This document shows, in pieces, positions 1 to 12,692 of a stretch of DNA of 41,208 nt; the stretch's first letter is position 1; every line of letters starts with the position of its first letter. The position numbers were made by a program, and so were the translations under genes. Location of the stretch: NCBI GenBank assembly GCA_028821455.1, contig JAPPGE010000035.1:1-41208 (forward strand), written 5' to 3'. This DNA comes from a bacterium (lineage in GTDB: Bacteria; Pseudomonadota; Alphaproteobacteria; SP197). Under the pieces are notes generated by a model, which saw only the letters and a program-made list of their open reading frames with translations, had not been told where the DNA came from and did not search any database.

Positions 1-55
1 CCGCGAGGGCGGCCGCACCGTCGGCGCCGGCGTCGTCGCCGAAATCGTCGACTAG
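1..55 (+). CDS. tuf: elongation factor Tu, 3' end only (first tuf copy)
   Basis: The window opens inside the last codons of an EF-Tu gene; the visible residues end [10 protein letters not shown] and a TAG stop at 53-55. EF-Tu delivers aminoacyl-tRNA to the ribosome. The 55 bases are identical to 16854-16908, the end of the full tuf copy, and similarity stops straight after the stop codon. Two tuf copies, one before tRNA-Trp/secE and one between fusA and rpsJ, is the usual arrangement in many proteobacteria. The rest of this copy lies outside the window, so its integrity cannot be judged. Confidence 0.93.
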   Translation, partial: REGGRTVGAGVVAEIVD

Positions 56-69
56 AGGAACGATCGTCA

Positions 70-145
70 AGGAGTGTAGCTCAACTGGTAGAGCACCGGT
101 CTCCAAAACCGGGGGTTGCGGGTTCGAGTCCTGCCACTCCTGCCA
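70..145 (+). tRNA. trnW: tRNA-Trp (anticodon CCA)
   Basis: A full cloverleaf can be folded. The acceptor stem pairs AGGAGTG (70-76) with CACTCCT (135-141); the D arm is GCTC/GAGC; the anticodon stem CCGGT/ACCGG encloses the loop CTCCAAA with anticodon CCA at 103-105; the T arm is GCGGG-TTCGAGT-CCTGC with one G-T pair. Discriminator G is at 142 and the 3' CCA is encoded at 143-145. It lies 14 bases after the tuf stop and 46 before secE, the standard place for tRNA-Trp in proteobacteria, and is probably cut from a tuf-secE transcript. Confidence 0.97.
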
Positions 146-191
146 CCGGCGGACCCCTTGATTGAGGAGCAGGGAAACAGCGGATCAGCTC

Positions 192-401
192 ATGGCGAAA
201 GTGTCACCGGCCGAATTTGTCAGACAGGTCCGGGCCGAGGCCATCAGGAAGGTGACCTGGCCGACGACCAGGGAAGCGGGGATCACGACGCTCACCGTGT
301 TCGCGATGATCGTGCTCGTGGCCATCTTCTTTTTCCTGATCGATCTCGTCTTTGCCGAGGCAATCCAGATCATCCTCGGGCTGGGGAGACAGGGGCTGTG
401 A
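192..401 (+). CDS. secE: preprotein translocase subunit SecE
   Basis: A 69-residue protein beginning MAKVSPAEF, with a short amphipathic cytoplasmic part carrying the family motif KVTWPT (about residues 21-26) and one transmembrane helix (about residues 34-58). SecE clamps SecY in the inner-membrane SecYEG channel. The single-helix form is the common short bacterial type. The ATG at 192 is preferred over an upstream in-frame TTG at 162 because MAKVSPAEF is the usual family N-terminus, although no strong ribosome binding site is well spaced from it. The stop overlaps the GTG start of nusG by 4 bases, so the two are probably translationally coupled. Confidence 0.95.
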   Translation: MAKVSPAEFVRQVRAEAIRKVTWPTTREAGITTLTVFAMIVLVAIFFFLIDLVFAEAIQIILGLGRQGL

Positions 402-928
402 CGCATCGCTGGTACATCGTCCATTGCTACTCCGGCTTCGAGAAGAAGGTCGAGAACGCGATCAGGGAGCGCGCCGAGGCGAGTGGTATGACGGAGCAGA
501 TCTGCCAGGTCCTGGTCCCCTCGGAGAAGGTCATGGAGATGCGTGGCGGCAAGCAGATCTCGACCGACCGCAAGTTCTTCCCCGGCTACGTGCTGGTGCA
601 CATGGAGTTGACGGATGCCACCTGGCACCTGGTCAAGGACACGCCGAAGGTCAGCGGTTTCCTCGGGGCCGGCAACCGTCCCAGGCCAATTCCCGATTCC
701 GAGGCGGCGCGCATCATCAGCCAGGTGCAGGAAGGGGTCGAGCGGCCGCGGCCATCCATCACCTTCGAGATTGGCGAGAGTGTGCGCGTGGCCGACGGGC
801 CGTTCACGTCCTTCAACGGTACGGTCCAGGAAATCGACGAGAACCGGGCGCGCCTGAAGGTCGCGGTGCTGATCTTCGGCCGCCCCACGCCCGTCGAGCT
901 TGAATACACCCAGGTCGAAAAGACCTGA
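398..928 (+). CDS. nusG: transcription termination/antitermination factor NusG
   Basis: A 176-residue NusG. The N-terminal NGN domain opens [14 protein letters not shown]; this domain binds the RNA polymerase clamp and beta pincer. The C-terminal KOW domain (from about residue 122, with [14 protein letters not shown] and the FNGTV turn) contacts Rho or ribosomal protein S10. The GTG start at 398 overlaps the secE stop (GTGA) and gives the normal protein length; reading further upstream in frame would run back into the tRNA. secE-nusG followed by rplK is the universal order. No promoter is visible in the 32 bases before rplK. Confidence 0.97.
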   Translation: MTHRWYIVHCYSGFEKKVENAIRERAEASGMTEQICQVLVPSEKVMEMRGGKQISTDRKFFPGYVLVHMELTDATWHLVKDTPKVSGFLGAGNRPRPIPDSEAARIISQVQEGVERPRPSITFEIGESVRVADGPFTSFNGTVQEIDENRARLKVAVLIFGRPTPVELEYTQVEKT

Positions 929-960
929 GACCTCCACCAGAGGATGGAAATCGCAAGACA

Positions 961-1389
961 ATGGCCAAAAAGATCGCAGGCATGATCAAGCTCACGGTTC
1001 CGGCAGGAGCGGCAAATCCGTCGCCTCCCATCGGTCCGGCGCTCGGTCAGCGCGGCCTCAACATCATGGAGTTCTGCAAGGCCTTCAATGCGGCGACGCA
1101 GAATGTCGAGCAGGGTACTCCGGTGCCGACGGTCATCACGGCCTACGCGGACCGTTCGTTCACCTTCATCACGAGGACGCCGCCTGCGGCATGGTACATC
1201 AGGAGGGCGGCCGGTCTCGAAAAGGGTGAGGCCCTGCCTGGCCGTGCCGTTGCCGGATCGGTGACCATGGAGCAGGTGCGCGAGATTGCCGAGGCGAAGA
1301 TGACGGACCTCAACGCCAACGGTATCGATGCGGCATCCAGGATCATCGCCGGAACGGCGCGATCCATGGGTGTCGAGGTGGTGGAGTAG
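961..1389 (+). CDS. rplK: 50S ribosomal protein L11
   Basis: A 142-residue L11, the normal bacterial length. The N-terminal domain has the proline-rich linker and [11 protein letters not shown] segment; the C-terminal rRNA-binding domain ends in the [10 protein letters not shown] motif. L11 binds the GTPase-associated region of 23S rRNA with L10 and L7/L12 and takes part in factor binding and the stringent response. The N-terminal Ala-Lys-Lys is the sort trimethylated by PrmA in other bacteria. Only 4 bases separate its stop from rplA. In E. coli L1 represses the L11 operon by binding near the rplK start; I did not find a clear copy of that site here. Confidence 0.98.
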   Translation: MAKKIAGMIKLTVPAGAANPSPPIGPALGQRGLNIMEFCKAFNAATQNVEQGTPVPTVITAYADRSFTFITRTPPAAWYIRRAAGLEKGEALPGRAVAGSVTMEQVREIAEAKMTDLNANGIDAASRIIAGTARSMGVEVVE

Positions 1390-1393
1390 GGAC

Positions 1394-2092
1394 ATGGCAG
1401 CACACGGCAAGAAACTCAACGCGGCCTATCAGACCGTCGACCGCGAGCGCGACTATGCTCTCGAAGAGGCGATCCAGGCGCTCAAGGACACGGCCTCGGC
1501 CAAGTTTGACGAGACTGTCGAACTGGCGCTCAATCTCAATGTCGATCCGCGCCATGCCGACCAGATGGTGCGCGGCGTGGTCAGTCTGCCGCACGGCACC
1601 GGACGCGTGGTCAGGGTCGCCGTGTTTGCCCGCGACGCCAAGGCTGACGAGGCCCGCGAAGCCGGCGCCGACAGGGTCGGTGCGGAGGATCTCGCCCAGA
1701 GCATCCAGGAAGGCGATCTCGGATTCGACCGCTGCATCGCCACACCCGACATGATGCCGGTCGTCGGCCGGCTGGGAAAGATCCTCGGACCACGCGGTCT
1801 CATGCCCAACCCGAAGCTCGGCACCGTCACCATGGATGTTGCCGGCGCCGTGACCGCCGCCAAGGCCGGCCAGGTGGAGTACCGCGTGGAGCGGGCGGGC
1901 ATCATCCACGCGGGTGTCGGCAAGGTGTCTTTCCCGGTCGAGAAGATTGCCGAGAACACCCGGGCGCTGGTGGATGCCGTGGCGAAGGCACGGCCCCAGG
2001 CCGTCAAGGGCACCTACATGAAACGGGCGACACTCAGCACCACCATGGGGCCGGGTGTCCACGTTGCCACGCAAAGCCTCGTGGCCGCCTGA
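1394..2092 (+). CDS. rplA: 50S ribosomal protein L1
   Basis: A 232-residue L1 starting [12 protein letters not shown]. The signature [20 protein letters not shown] covers about residues 122-141, in the middle domain that opens away from the rRNA-binding domain. L1 forms the mobile stalk at the ribosomal E site and in E. coli also represses the rplKA mRNA. The start is the ATG at 1394, four bases after the rplK stop. The next gene is 274 bases away, so this closes the rplK-rplA pair before the rplJ leader. Confidence 0.98.
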   Translation: MAAHGKKLNAAYQTVDRERDYALEEAIQALKDTASAKFDETVELALNLNVDPRHADQMVRGVVSLPHGTGRVVRVAVFARDAKADEAREAGADRVGAEDLAQSIQEGDLGFDRCIATPDMMPVVGRLGKILGPRGLMPNPKLGTVTMDVAGAVTAAKAGQVEYRVERAGIIHAGVGKVSFPVEKIAENTRALVDAVAKARPQAVKGTYMKRATLSTTMGPGVHVATQSLVAA

Positions 2093-2366
2093 CGGCCCCG
2101 GGACCAAGGGACGGCTCCGGCCGTCCTGCGGCATGCTCCGGCGTGCCGCAACCCTGTCCGAGACTGCCGGTACCCAATGGCGGGTTCAATGGCGAAGCCG
2201 CCGGCATGAGACGGGATACCAGCCGGTTCCGGCATTCCGGGACCAGGAGGGGATTCCGGGGCAGGACACCAACGTCCTCCTCGTCCCTGGCATCGGGGGA
2301 GGTGGACAACCAGTGAACCGGATCGACGGGTTTCGGCCCGGCGTTTCGATCTGATGGAGGAGTCCT
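2093..2366 (+). promoter_or_regulatory. structured rplJ (L10) leader
   Basis: 274 bases without a gene between rplA and rplJ. It contains a GGACGGC/GCCGTCC hairpin (2109-2126), a TGCGGCA/TGCCGCA hairpin (2127-2150), and a longer stem pairing GGGAC-CA-GGAGG (2239-2250) with CCTCC-TC-GTCCC (2276-2287), i.e. two 5-bp helices around a 2x2 internal loop. An alternative small hairpin AGGAC/GTCCT shares bases with that stem, so two folds may compete. In other bacteria this interval binds the L10-(L12) complex for autogenous control and often holds an RNA processing site. I saw no convincing promoter hexamers. Confidence 0.5.
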
Positions 2367-2876
2367 TTGGAACGTTCAAGGAAGGAAGAGATCGTCAGTG
2401 AACTCGAGAGCGTTCTCGGCGGAGCCGGGATCGTCATCGTCGCGCGTCACGAGGGTCTCACAGTTGCCGAGGCGACCGAGCTTCGGCGTTCGGTGCGCGA
2501 CGCCGGCGCCAGCTTCCGGGTGGTCAAGAACCGGTTGATTCTGCGTGCCCTGCAGCATGCCGGGATGGAGGCGATTGCCGAGATGTTCCACGGGCCCTCC
2601 GCCATTGCCACGGCAACGGACCCCGTGGCCGGTGCCAGGGTCACCGTCGACTATGCGAAGAAGAACAGCAAGCTGGTCATTGTCGGTGGAACCATGGCCG
2701 GCCGGCCGCTCGACGCGGACGGTGTCCGGACGATTGCCCAGCTGCCGTCGCTCGATGAACTGCGTGCCAAGCTGATCATGCTGATCAACACGCCGGCAAC
2801 GAGGGTTGCAGGAGTCCTGCAGGAACCGGGGAGCCGCATTGCCCGGCTGCTCGATTCCCGGCAAACGGCGGAATGA
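2367..2876 (+). CDS. rplJ: 50S ribosomal protein L10
   Basis: A 169-residue L10 that anchors L7/L12 dimers to the ribosomal stalk. Family features are the N-terminal ERSRKEEIV helix, the HEGLTVAEATELRR segment, the VVKNRLILRAL motif (about residues 52-62) and a C-terminal helix that holds the L12 dimers. The start is a TTG at 2367 with a perfect Shine-Dalgarno GGAGGAG at 2356-2362, four bases upstream; this decides the start. A rare start codon plus a long structured leader fits the autogenous control known for this gene in other bacteria. Confidence 0.95.
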   Translation: MERSRKEEIVSELESVLGGAGIVIVARHEGLTVAEATELRRSVRDAGASFRVVKNRLILRALQHAGMEAIAEMFHGPSAIATATDPVAGARVTVDYAKKNSKLVIVGGTMAGRPLDADGVRTIAQLPSLDELRAKLIMLINTPATRVAGVLQEPGSRIARLLDSRQTAE

Positions 2877-2924
2877 TCCGGTTCGGACACAACCGAAACA
2901 CCCCAACTGGAGTTATGGAAGACC

Positions 2925-3305
2925 ATGAGCAAGATTGAACAACTCGTCGAGGACCTGTCGTCGCTCACCGTCATCGAGGCGGCGGAGCTCTCGAAGCTGC
3001 TCGAGGAAAAGTGGGGCGTGAGTGCCGCCCAGCCCATCGCTGTCGCGGCCGCACCCGGAGGCGCGGGAGACGAGCAGGCCGAGGTCGAGGAGAAGACGGA
3101 ATTCGACGTCGTCCTCACCGGCTTTGGCACCAGCAAGATTCCCGTCATCAAGGAGGTCCGCGCGATCACGGATCTCGGCCTCAAGGAAGCCAAGGCTCTC
3201 GTCGAGGATGTGCCGAAGGCGGTGAAGGAAGGTGTCTCCAGGGACGAGGCCGATGCCTTGCAGAAACGTCTCGAGGACGCCGGCGCGACCGTCGAGATCA
3301 AGTAG
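2925..3305 (+). CDS. rplL: 50S ribosomal protein L7/L12
   Basis: A 126-residue L7/L12. The N-terminal dimerisation helix pair (about 1-35) is followed by an Ala/Gly/Pro-rich hinge (about 38-55) and the C-terminal domain with [19 protein letters not shown] and GLGLKEAK-like (here [12 protein letters not shown]) segments that recruit EF-G, EF-Tu and IF2. Four copies or more bind L10. It sits 48 bases after rplJ and is followed by two hairpins before rpoB, the usual point where ribosomal protein and polymerase expression are uncoupled. Confidence 0.98.
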   Translation: MSKIEQLVEDLSSLTVIEAAELSKLLEEKWGVSAAQPIAVAAAPGGAGDEQAEVEEKTEFDVVLTGFGTSKIPVIKEVRAITDLGLKEAKALVEDVPKAVKEGVSRDEADALQKRLEDAGATVEIK

Positions 3306-3320
3306 GTCAACACGTGTTTG

Positions 3321-3390
3321 TGCCACAAGGGGGCCACCTCCTTGTGGCAATCCTGTTTCCTTGCCGGCAGGGCCCGTGGTTCCTGCCGGC
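3321..3390 (+). promoter_or_regulatory. twin hairpins between rplL and rpoB (attenuator or RNase III site)
   Basis: The 140-base rplL-rpoB gap holds two strong stem-loops. The first pairs TGCCACAAGG (3321-3330) with CCTTGTGGCA (3340-3349), 10 perfect pairs with a 9-base loop, followed by a mildly T-rich stretch. The second pairs GCCGGCAGG (3363-3371) with CCTGCCGGC (3382-3390), 9 pairs. In E. coli this same gap carries a partial terminator and an RNase III processing site that lowers rpoBC relative to rplJL. The position and structures suggest the same role here; neither has a classic U-tract. Confidence 0.55.
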
Positions 3391-3445
3391 GAGGGGCGGG
3401 GGTCAACGTACTTTCCCGGACTGATCGATTGCAGGGGCTGACATC

Positions 3446-6400
3446 ATGGAAAAGCACATGAACAGGCGTTCCGCCAGGCGGCGCAACTTCGGGCGGATCC
3501 CGCCGGTGATCGACATGCCCAACCTGATCGATGTGCAGCGCATCTCCTATGACCATTTCCTGCAGCGCGATGCTGCCCCGGACGAGATCCTCGACGAGGG
3601 GCTCGAGGGCGTGTTCCGCTCGGTGTTCCCGATAAGCGATGTCTCCGACCGCGCCGATCTCGAGTTCGTGCGCTACCAGATCGAACCGCCCAAGCACACG
3701 GAGATGGAGTGCCTGGCGCGGGATCTGACCTACGCCGCGCCCTTGCGGGTGAAGCTGCGCCTGGTTCTCTATGACGTCGACCGGGACATCGGCAAGAGGG
3801 AGGTCCGCAACGTCAAGGAGCAGGATGTCTACATGGGCGACATTCCGCTCATGACAGACAAGGGCACCTTCATCGTCAACGGCACCGAGCGCGTGATCGT
3901 CTCGCAGATGCACCGGTCACCAGGCGTTTTCTTCGATCACGACAAGGGCAAGACCCACGCCTCCGGCAAGTTCCTGTTCGCTGCTCGTGTCATTCCCTAT
4001 CGCGGTTCCTGGCTGGAGTTCGAGTTCGACGCCAAGGACATCGTTCACGTGCGCATCGACCGCCGCCGCAAGCTGCCGGCGACGACCATGCTCTTCGCTC
4101 TGGGCTATACTGCCGAGGACATTCTGGAGACGTTCTACGACACGGTGCCGTTCGTGCGCGTCCACCAGGAGTGGGCACTGCCCCTCGATGACGCCGCCCG
4201 GGCGGGAGGGGTCCTCGGACACGATGTCATTGACCTGGCGAAGGGACGCGTGGCGGCCGAAGCCGGCTCGACCCTGCCCAAGAGGGGAAGGTCTTCCAGA
4301 AATCTTGCCAGCCATGTCAGGGATGACACCCTTGTGGGGCGCTGCCTTGCCGAGGACGTCATCGATCCGGAAACGGGTCTGGTCATTGTCGACTCCGGCA
4401 CGGTGTTGACCCGTCGCCATCTTTCCGCCCTGGGATCCGTCGAGGTCGACGAGATCTCCCTCTTTGGTGGCGATTCGCCCACCGTCGCCCTGCGTTCGAG
4501 CGAACACAGGAAGTGGTTCGTTCTATTCGATGTCGCCGGTGCGACCGGGGACATGCTCGATCACGACCTCTGTGACGTCCGTTCCGGCCAGTTGGTCGCT
4601 CCGGCGGGGACCCGGATCACGGACGCATGGCGTGACGAGATCCTCGCAAGCGCCGACGGAGGGCCTCTCGGTGTCGAGGTGACCCGGGAGGAGCTTGAGG
4701 GGCGGACGCTGGCCGTTGACGCCCAGGGCCCCGGTGACACCGTGGTTGCCGCTGCCGGCGCCCATGTCGACCGCAAGCTGCTCAACAAGCTGGTGCGTTC
4801 CGATGTCGAGAGCATCTCGCTGTTCGAAGAAGGCGGCACCGTGACCGCGAAGCGTCTCGTTCGCCCGGGTTGGAAAGTGCCGTTCGACGCTTCGGAATCC
4901 TCGGCCCTGCTGGGCACCAAGCTGACGCGCGATCTTGTCAATGCCGCCGACGGCGCCGTCATGGCGACAGCCGGCACCAAACTCACCAGGCTGCAGCTGA
5001 GAAAACTGGCAAAGACCGGACTCGAGGAGCAGTTCGTGGGCGATGAACTGCTTCTGGGCAGGTTTCTTGCCGGAGATCACATCGACGAGACAGACGGGCT
5101 GGTTCTCGCCGAGGCCGGCGCCGAGATCGACCGGGAACTGCTCGATCTCCTCGCCAGTCATGCGAACGACGAGGTGACAACCCTCGACATCGATCACGTC
5201 AAGGTGGGCCCCCACATCTGCAAGACTCTCGGTATCGACAAGGCATCGAACCGCGAAGAGGCGCAGATCGAGATCTACAAGGTCATGCGGCCTGGCGATC
5301 CGACCACGCCGGAAGCCGCAGCGACGCTGTTCAGAGGCCTCTTCTTCGATGCCGACCGCTACGACCTGTCGACGGTCGGGCGCGTCAAGATGAACGAGCG
5401 CCTTGGTCCGGATCACGTTGAGACCGGCCGCGTGCTGACGCCTCGCGACATCATGGCCTGCTTGAAGACGCTGGTGGAGTTGAGGGATGGCCGCGGCGAC
5501 ATCGACGATATCGATCATCTCGGCAACCGCCGCGTGCGATCCGTCGGCGAGTTGCTCGAAAACCAGTACCGGGCGAGCCTGCTGCGCATGGAACGGGCGG
5601 TGCGCGAGCGCATGAGCCAGGCCGAACTCGACAAGGAAGTCCCACACGATCTCATCAACGCCAAGACCACGGCAGTGGCGGTGCGCGAGTTCTTCGGAGC
5701 CTCCCAGCTCTCCCAGTTCATGGAGCAGACCAATCCGCTCTCGGAGCTGACCCACAAGCGTCGCCTGTCGGCGCTCGGTCCGGGCGGGCTCACCCGAGAG
5801 CGCGCCGGCTTCGAGGTGCGGGACGTGCATCCGACCCACTATGGCCGGATCTGCCCGGTGGAGACGCCGGAAGGACCCAACATCGGCCTCATCAACTCCC
5901 TGGCCACATTCGCCCGCATCAACCAGCACGGGTTCATCGAGAGTCCCTACCGCAAGGTGGAACTGGTTGATGGCGAGCGCCGGGTGACCGACCAGATCGA
6001 GTACCTGACGGCGATGCAGGAACGCCTGCACACCATTGCCCAGGCCAATGCCAGGCTTACCGAGGACGGCCAATTCGCCGACGAGCTTGTGTCATGCCGC
6101 CGGAACGGCGAGTTCGTCATGGCGGAATCGGCCTATGTCGACATGATGGACGTGTCGCCCAAGCAGCTGGTGTCGGTCGCTGCCGCCCTCATTCCCTTCC
6201 TCGAGAACGACGATGCCAACCGCGCCCTGATGGGCTCGAACATGCAGCGTCAGGCCGTGCCGCTGATCCGCGCCGAGGCGCCGCTCGTCGGGACCGGCAT
6301 GGAAGACGTGGTGGCCCGGGATTCCGTCTCCACCATCGTCGCCCGCCGGGGCGGTGTGGTCGACCAGGTCGACTCCCAGCGGATCGTCATCAGGGTCAAC

Positions 6401-8281
6401 GAGGAGGAAGCGCTCAACACTCTCAATGTCGACATCTACCCGCTGCTGAAGTTCCAGCGCTCCAACCAGAGCACGTGCATTCTCCAGCGGCCGCTGGTCA
6501 AGACCGGCCAACGGGTGGAAAGGGGCGAGATTCTCGGGGACGGACCGTCGACCGACCACGGTGAACTGGCGCTCGGCCGCAACGTACTGTGTGCCTTCAT
6601 GCCGTGGAACGGCTACAACTTCGAGGATTCGATTCTCATTTCCGAACGCATTGTCCGGGATGATGTCTTCACTTCGATTCACATCGAGGAATTCGAGGTG
6701 GTGGCCCGCGACACCAAGCTTGGCCCCGAGGAGATCACGCGCGACATTCCCAATGCCGGCGACGAGGCGCTGCGCCATCTTGACGAGGCGGGCATCGTCT
6801 ACATCGGCGCCGAGGTGGAGGCTGACGACATCCTCGTCGGCAAGATCACCCCGAAGGGGGAGAGTCCGACAACTCCGGAAGAGAAGCTGCTGCGCGCCAT
6901 CTTCGGCGAAAAGGCCTCGGATGTGCGCGACACGTCGCTTCGCGTGCCACCAGGTGGTCAGGGAACCGTGGTCGAGGTGCGGGTCTTCTCGCGGGCAAGC
7001 TACGACACGGACCAGCGCGCCGAGACCATTCACAGTGCCGAAGTCGACCGCCTCGAACAGAACCGGGCCGACGAGCACTCGATCATCGAGCGAACGGTAC
7101 AGGCGCGTCTCCTCGACCTTCTCGACGGCGGCACCGTCAAGCGCGGCCCCAAGGGCGTTGCGCGGGGAGCCGTGGTCGACCGGGAACTTCTCGATTCCCT
7201 GACTCACGGCCAGAGGTGGCAGATCGTCGTGGCCGACCGTGCCACCATGGAGGCCATCGAGGAGCTCAAGGCCCGCTACGACGACCGGATGGCGGACCTC
7301 GAGAGACTGCACCGGGCCAGCCTCGAGAAACTCGAGGCGAGCGATGAGCTGCAGCCCGGCGTGCTCAAGATGGTCAAGGTCTTTGTCGCCGTGAAGCGCA
7401 AGCTGCAGGCCGGCGACAAGATGGCTGGACGCCACGGCAACAAGGGTGTCATTTCCCGCATCGTGCCCATCGAGGACATGCCCTATCTCCAGGACGGCAC
7501 GCCGGTTGACATCGTGCTCAATCCGCTTGGTGTGCCCAGCCGCATGAATGTCGGGCAGATTCTCGAAACCCACCTTGGGTGGGCCTGCGCCGGGATCGGC
7601 AGGAAGATCGGCCGCATGGTCGACAGCATGACCATCGAGATGCCTCTCGACGGAGACCGCGTGTCGACCCACGACGACCTGCGCACCCTGCTTTCCGGGG
7701 TCTACGGGGAAGGCCCGGAGAACGGACGGTTCTCGGCGATGAAGGATACCGAACTCATGGAGTTCGCCAACGAGCTGAGATCCGGCATTCCGGTCGCCAC
7801 TCCGGTGTTCGATGGCGCCGGAGAAAAGGAGATCACCGACATGCTCGAGCTTGCCGGCTTCTCCGGCAGCGGCCAGGAGATCCTCATCGATGGCCGGACC
7901 GGGGAACCCTTCGACCGGCCGGTCACCGTGGGCTATCACTACATCCTGAAACTCCATCACCTCGTCGACGACAAGATCCACGCCCGCTCGGTCGGCGCCT
8001 ACAGCCTCGTCACGCAGCAGCCCCTTGGCGGCAAGGCCCAGTTCGGTGGCCAGCGATTCGGCGAGATGGAGGTATGGGCCCTGCAGGCCTATGGTGCGGC
8101 GTACACGCTCCAGGAGATCCTCACCGTCAAGTCGGACGATGTTGCCGGCCGCACGCGGATCTACGAGTCCATCGTCAAGGGTGATCAGTACTTCGAGGCG
8201 GGCATTCCCGAGAGCTTCAACGTGCTGGTCAAGGAAATGCAGGCGCTCGGCCTCAATGTCGAGCTTGAACAGGCAGGCTGA
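3446..8281 (+). CDS. rpoB: RNA polymerase beta subunit with triplicated SI1-type insert
   Basis: A 1611-residue beta subunit, against about 1340-1390 in most proteobacteria. The conserved core is intact: beta1/lobe segments such as RRRKLPATT (about 206-214), the rifampicin region [17 protein letters not shown] (from 751), [17 protein letters not shown] (798 on), the [10 protein letters not shown] active-site segment, and a normal C-terminus that meshes with beta prime. The extra length sits in one place, residues about 243-475, upstream of the usual SI1/dispensable-region-1 module (about 476-573), and consists of two further copies of it. In the rifampicin pocket E. coli D516 is E760 and S508 is A752. 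The ATG at 3446 has AGGGG 8 bases upstream. rpoC follows 24 bases later. Confidence 0.97.
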   Translation: MEKHMNRRSARRRNFGRIPPVIDMPNLIDVQRISYDHFLQRDAAPDEILDEGLEGVFRSVFPISDVSDRADLEFVRYQIEPPKHTEMECLARDLTYAAPLRVKLRLVLYDVDRDIGKREVRNVKEQDVYMGDIPLMTDKGTFIVNGTERVIVSQMHRSPGVFFDHDKGKTHASGKFLFAARVIPYRGSWLEFEFDAKDIVHVRIDRRRKLPATTMLFALGYTAEDILETFYDTVPFVRVHQEWALPLDDAARAGGVLGHDVIDLAKGRVAAEAGSTLPKRGRSSRNLASHVRDDTLVGRCLAEDVIDPETGLVIVDSGTVLTRRHLSALGSVEVDEISLFGGDSPTVALRSSEHRKWFVLFDVAGATGDMLDHDLCDVRSGQLVAPAGTRITDAWRDEILASADGGPLGVEVTREELEGRTLAVDAQGPGDTVVAAAGAHVDRKLLNKLVRSDVESISLFEEGGTVTAKRLVRPGWKVPFDASESSALLGTKLTRDLVNAADGAVMATAGTKLTRLQLRKLAKTGLEEQFVGDELLLGRFLAGDHIDETDGLVLAEAGAEIDRELLDLLASHANDEVTTLDIDHVKVGPHICKTLGIDKASNREEAQIEIYKVMRPGDPTTPEAAATLFRGLFFDADRYDLSTVGRVKMNERLGPDHVETGRVLTPRDIMACLKTLVELRDGRGDIDDIDHLGNRRVRSVGELLENQYRASLLRMERAVRERMSQAELDKEVPHDLINAKTTAVAVREFFGASQLSQFMEQTNPLSELTHKRRLSALGPGGLTRERAGFEVRDVHPTHYGRICPVETPEGPNIGLINSLATFARINQHGFIESPYRKVELVDGERRVTDQIEYLTAMQERLHTIAQANARLTEDGQFADELVSCRRNGEFVMAESAYVDMMDVSPKQLVSVAAALIPFLENDDANRALMGSNMQRQAVPLIRAEAPLVGTGMEDVVARDSVSTIVARRGGVVDQVDSQRIVIRVNEEEALNTLNVDIYPLLKFQRSNQSTCILQRPLVKTGQRVERGEILGDGPSTDHGELALGRNVLCAFMPWNGYNFEDSILISERIVRDDVFTSIHIEEFEVVARDTKLGPEEITRDIPNAGDEALRHLDEAGIVYIGAEVEADDILVGKITPKGESPTTPEEKLLRAIFGEKASDVRDTSLRVPPGGQGTVVEVRVFSRASYDTDQRAETIHSAEVDRLEQNRADEHSIIERTVQARLLDLLDGGTVKRGPKGVARGAVVDRELLDSLTHGQRWQIVVADRATMEAIEELKARYDDRMADLERLHRASLEKLEASDELQPGVLKMVKVFVAVKRKLQAGDKMAGRHGNKGVISRIVPIEDMPYLQDGTPVDIVLNPLGVPSRMNVGQILETHLGWACAGIGRKIGRMVDSMTIEMPLDGDRVSTHDDLRTLLSGVYGEGPENGRFSAMKDTELMEFANELRSGIPVATPVFDGAGEKEITDMLELAGFSGSGQEILIDGRTGEPFDRPVTVGYHYILKLHHLVDDKIHARSVGAYSLVTQQPLGGKAQFGGQRFGEMEVWALQAYGAAYTLQEILTVKSDDVAGRTRIYESIVKGDQYFEAGIPESFNVLVKEMQALGLNVELEQAG
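4172..5164 (+). repeat. three tandem SI1-type modules inside rpoB
   Basis: At protein level three successive modules begin with a Trp-centred motif: EWALPLDD (W243, codon 4172), KWFVLFDV (W357, codon 4514) and GWKVPFDA (W476, codon 4871). Each contains two motif units of the form (G/D)xxLAxDxxDxxxGxVxxxAGtxLtrxxLxxL, six in all, near residues 258, 298, 372, 418, 490 and 538. The two inner module boundaries also match each other: [15 protein letters not shown] precedes module 2 and [15 protein letters not shown] precedes module 3. DNA of the copies has diverged, so the duplication is not recent. Module 3 matches the normal alphaproteobacterial sequence best; modules 1 and 2 are the extra ones. 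Confidence 0.85.
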
Positions 8282-8305
8282 CCGCCAGTCAACAGGAGAC
8301 AGGGC

Positions 8306-12502
<4,197 letters not shown>

Positions 12503-12505
12503 AAT

Positions 12506-12527
12506 CCCGAAATTTCTCTGTTTCGGG
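12506..12527 (+). terminator. hairpin after rpoC
   Basis: CCCGAAA (12506-12512) pairs perfectly with TTTCGGG (12521-12527) around an 8-base loop, starting four bases after the rpoC stop. There is no U-tract after it, so it is not a textbook intrinsic terminator; it may be a weak terminator or an mRNA 3'-end stabiliser. The str promoter starts only five bases further on. Confidence 0.4.
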
Positions 12528-12531
12528 GGAC

Positions 12532-12560
12532 TTGACCGGGTGATGGGCCGGCCTTATAGT
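12532..12560 (+). promoter_or_regulatory. sigma70-like promoter of the str/S10 genes
   Basis: TTGACC at 12532-12537 and TATAGT at 12555-12560 are separated by exactly 17 bases, five matches out of six to each consensus hexamer. Transcription would start near 12567, giving a leader of about 125 bases before rpsL. Its place right after the rpoC hairpin makes it the natural promoter for rpsL-rpsG-fusA-tuf and possibly the S10 and spc genes beyond. Confidence 0.75.
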
Positions 12561-12563
12561 CCG

Positions 12564-12601
12564 CTTCCCCTTGCCACCCTTTGGGGGAGGGGAAGGGGAA
12601 G
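12564..12601 (+). promoter_or_regulatory. leader hairpin at the predicted str mRNA 5' end
   Basis: CTTCCCCTT (12564-12572) pairs perfectly with AAGGGGAAG (12593-12601), 9 bp, enclosing 20 bases that could add a short CCC/GGG inner stem. The left arm overlaps the predicted start of transcription, so the stem would form at or near the 5' end of the transcript. It could stabilise the mRNA; nothing here shows a regulator. The remaining 90 bases before rpsL show no other clear element. Confidence 0.4.
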
Positions 12602-12692
12602 CCCTTGAACACACTCTCACGATCCCGGGGCGCGGGCCACGCGGGAGAACGGGAAGTGCTTTGTTTGTGCGACGGAAACGGGAACCAGGCGC

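Noticed and set aside
2651..3913. 420-residue minus-strand ORF across rplJ, rplL and rpoB
   Set aside because: Runs antisense to three certain genes; long antisense ORFs are expected in GC-rich DNA with GNC-type codons, and its translation resembles no family.
6092..7981. 629-residue minus-strand ORF inside rpoB
   Set aside because: Antisense shadow of the conserved beta core; His/Asp/Val-rich composition typical of reverse-strand reading of a GC-rich gene.
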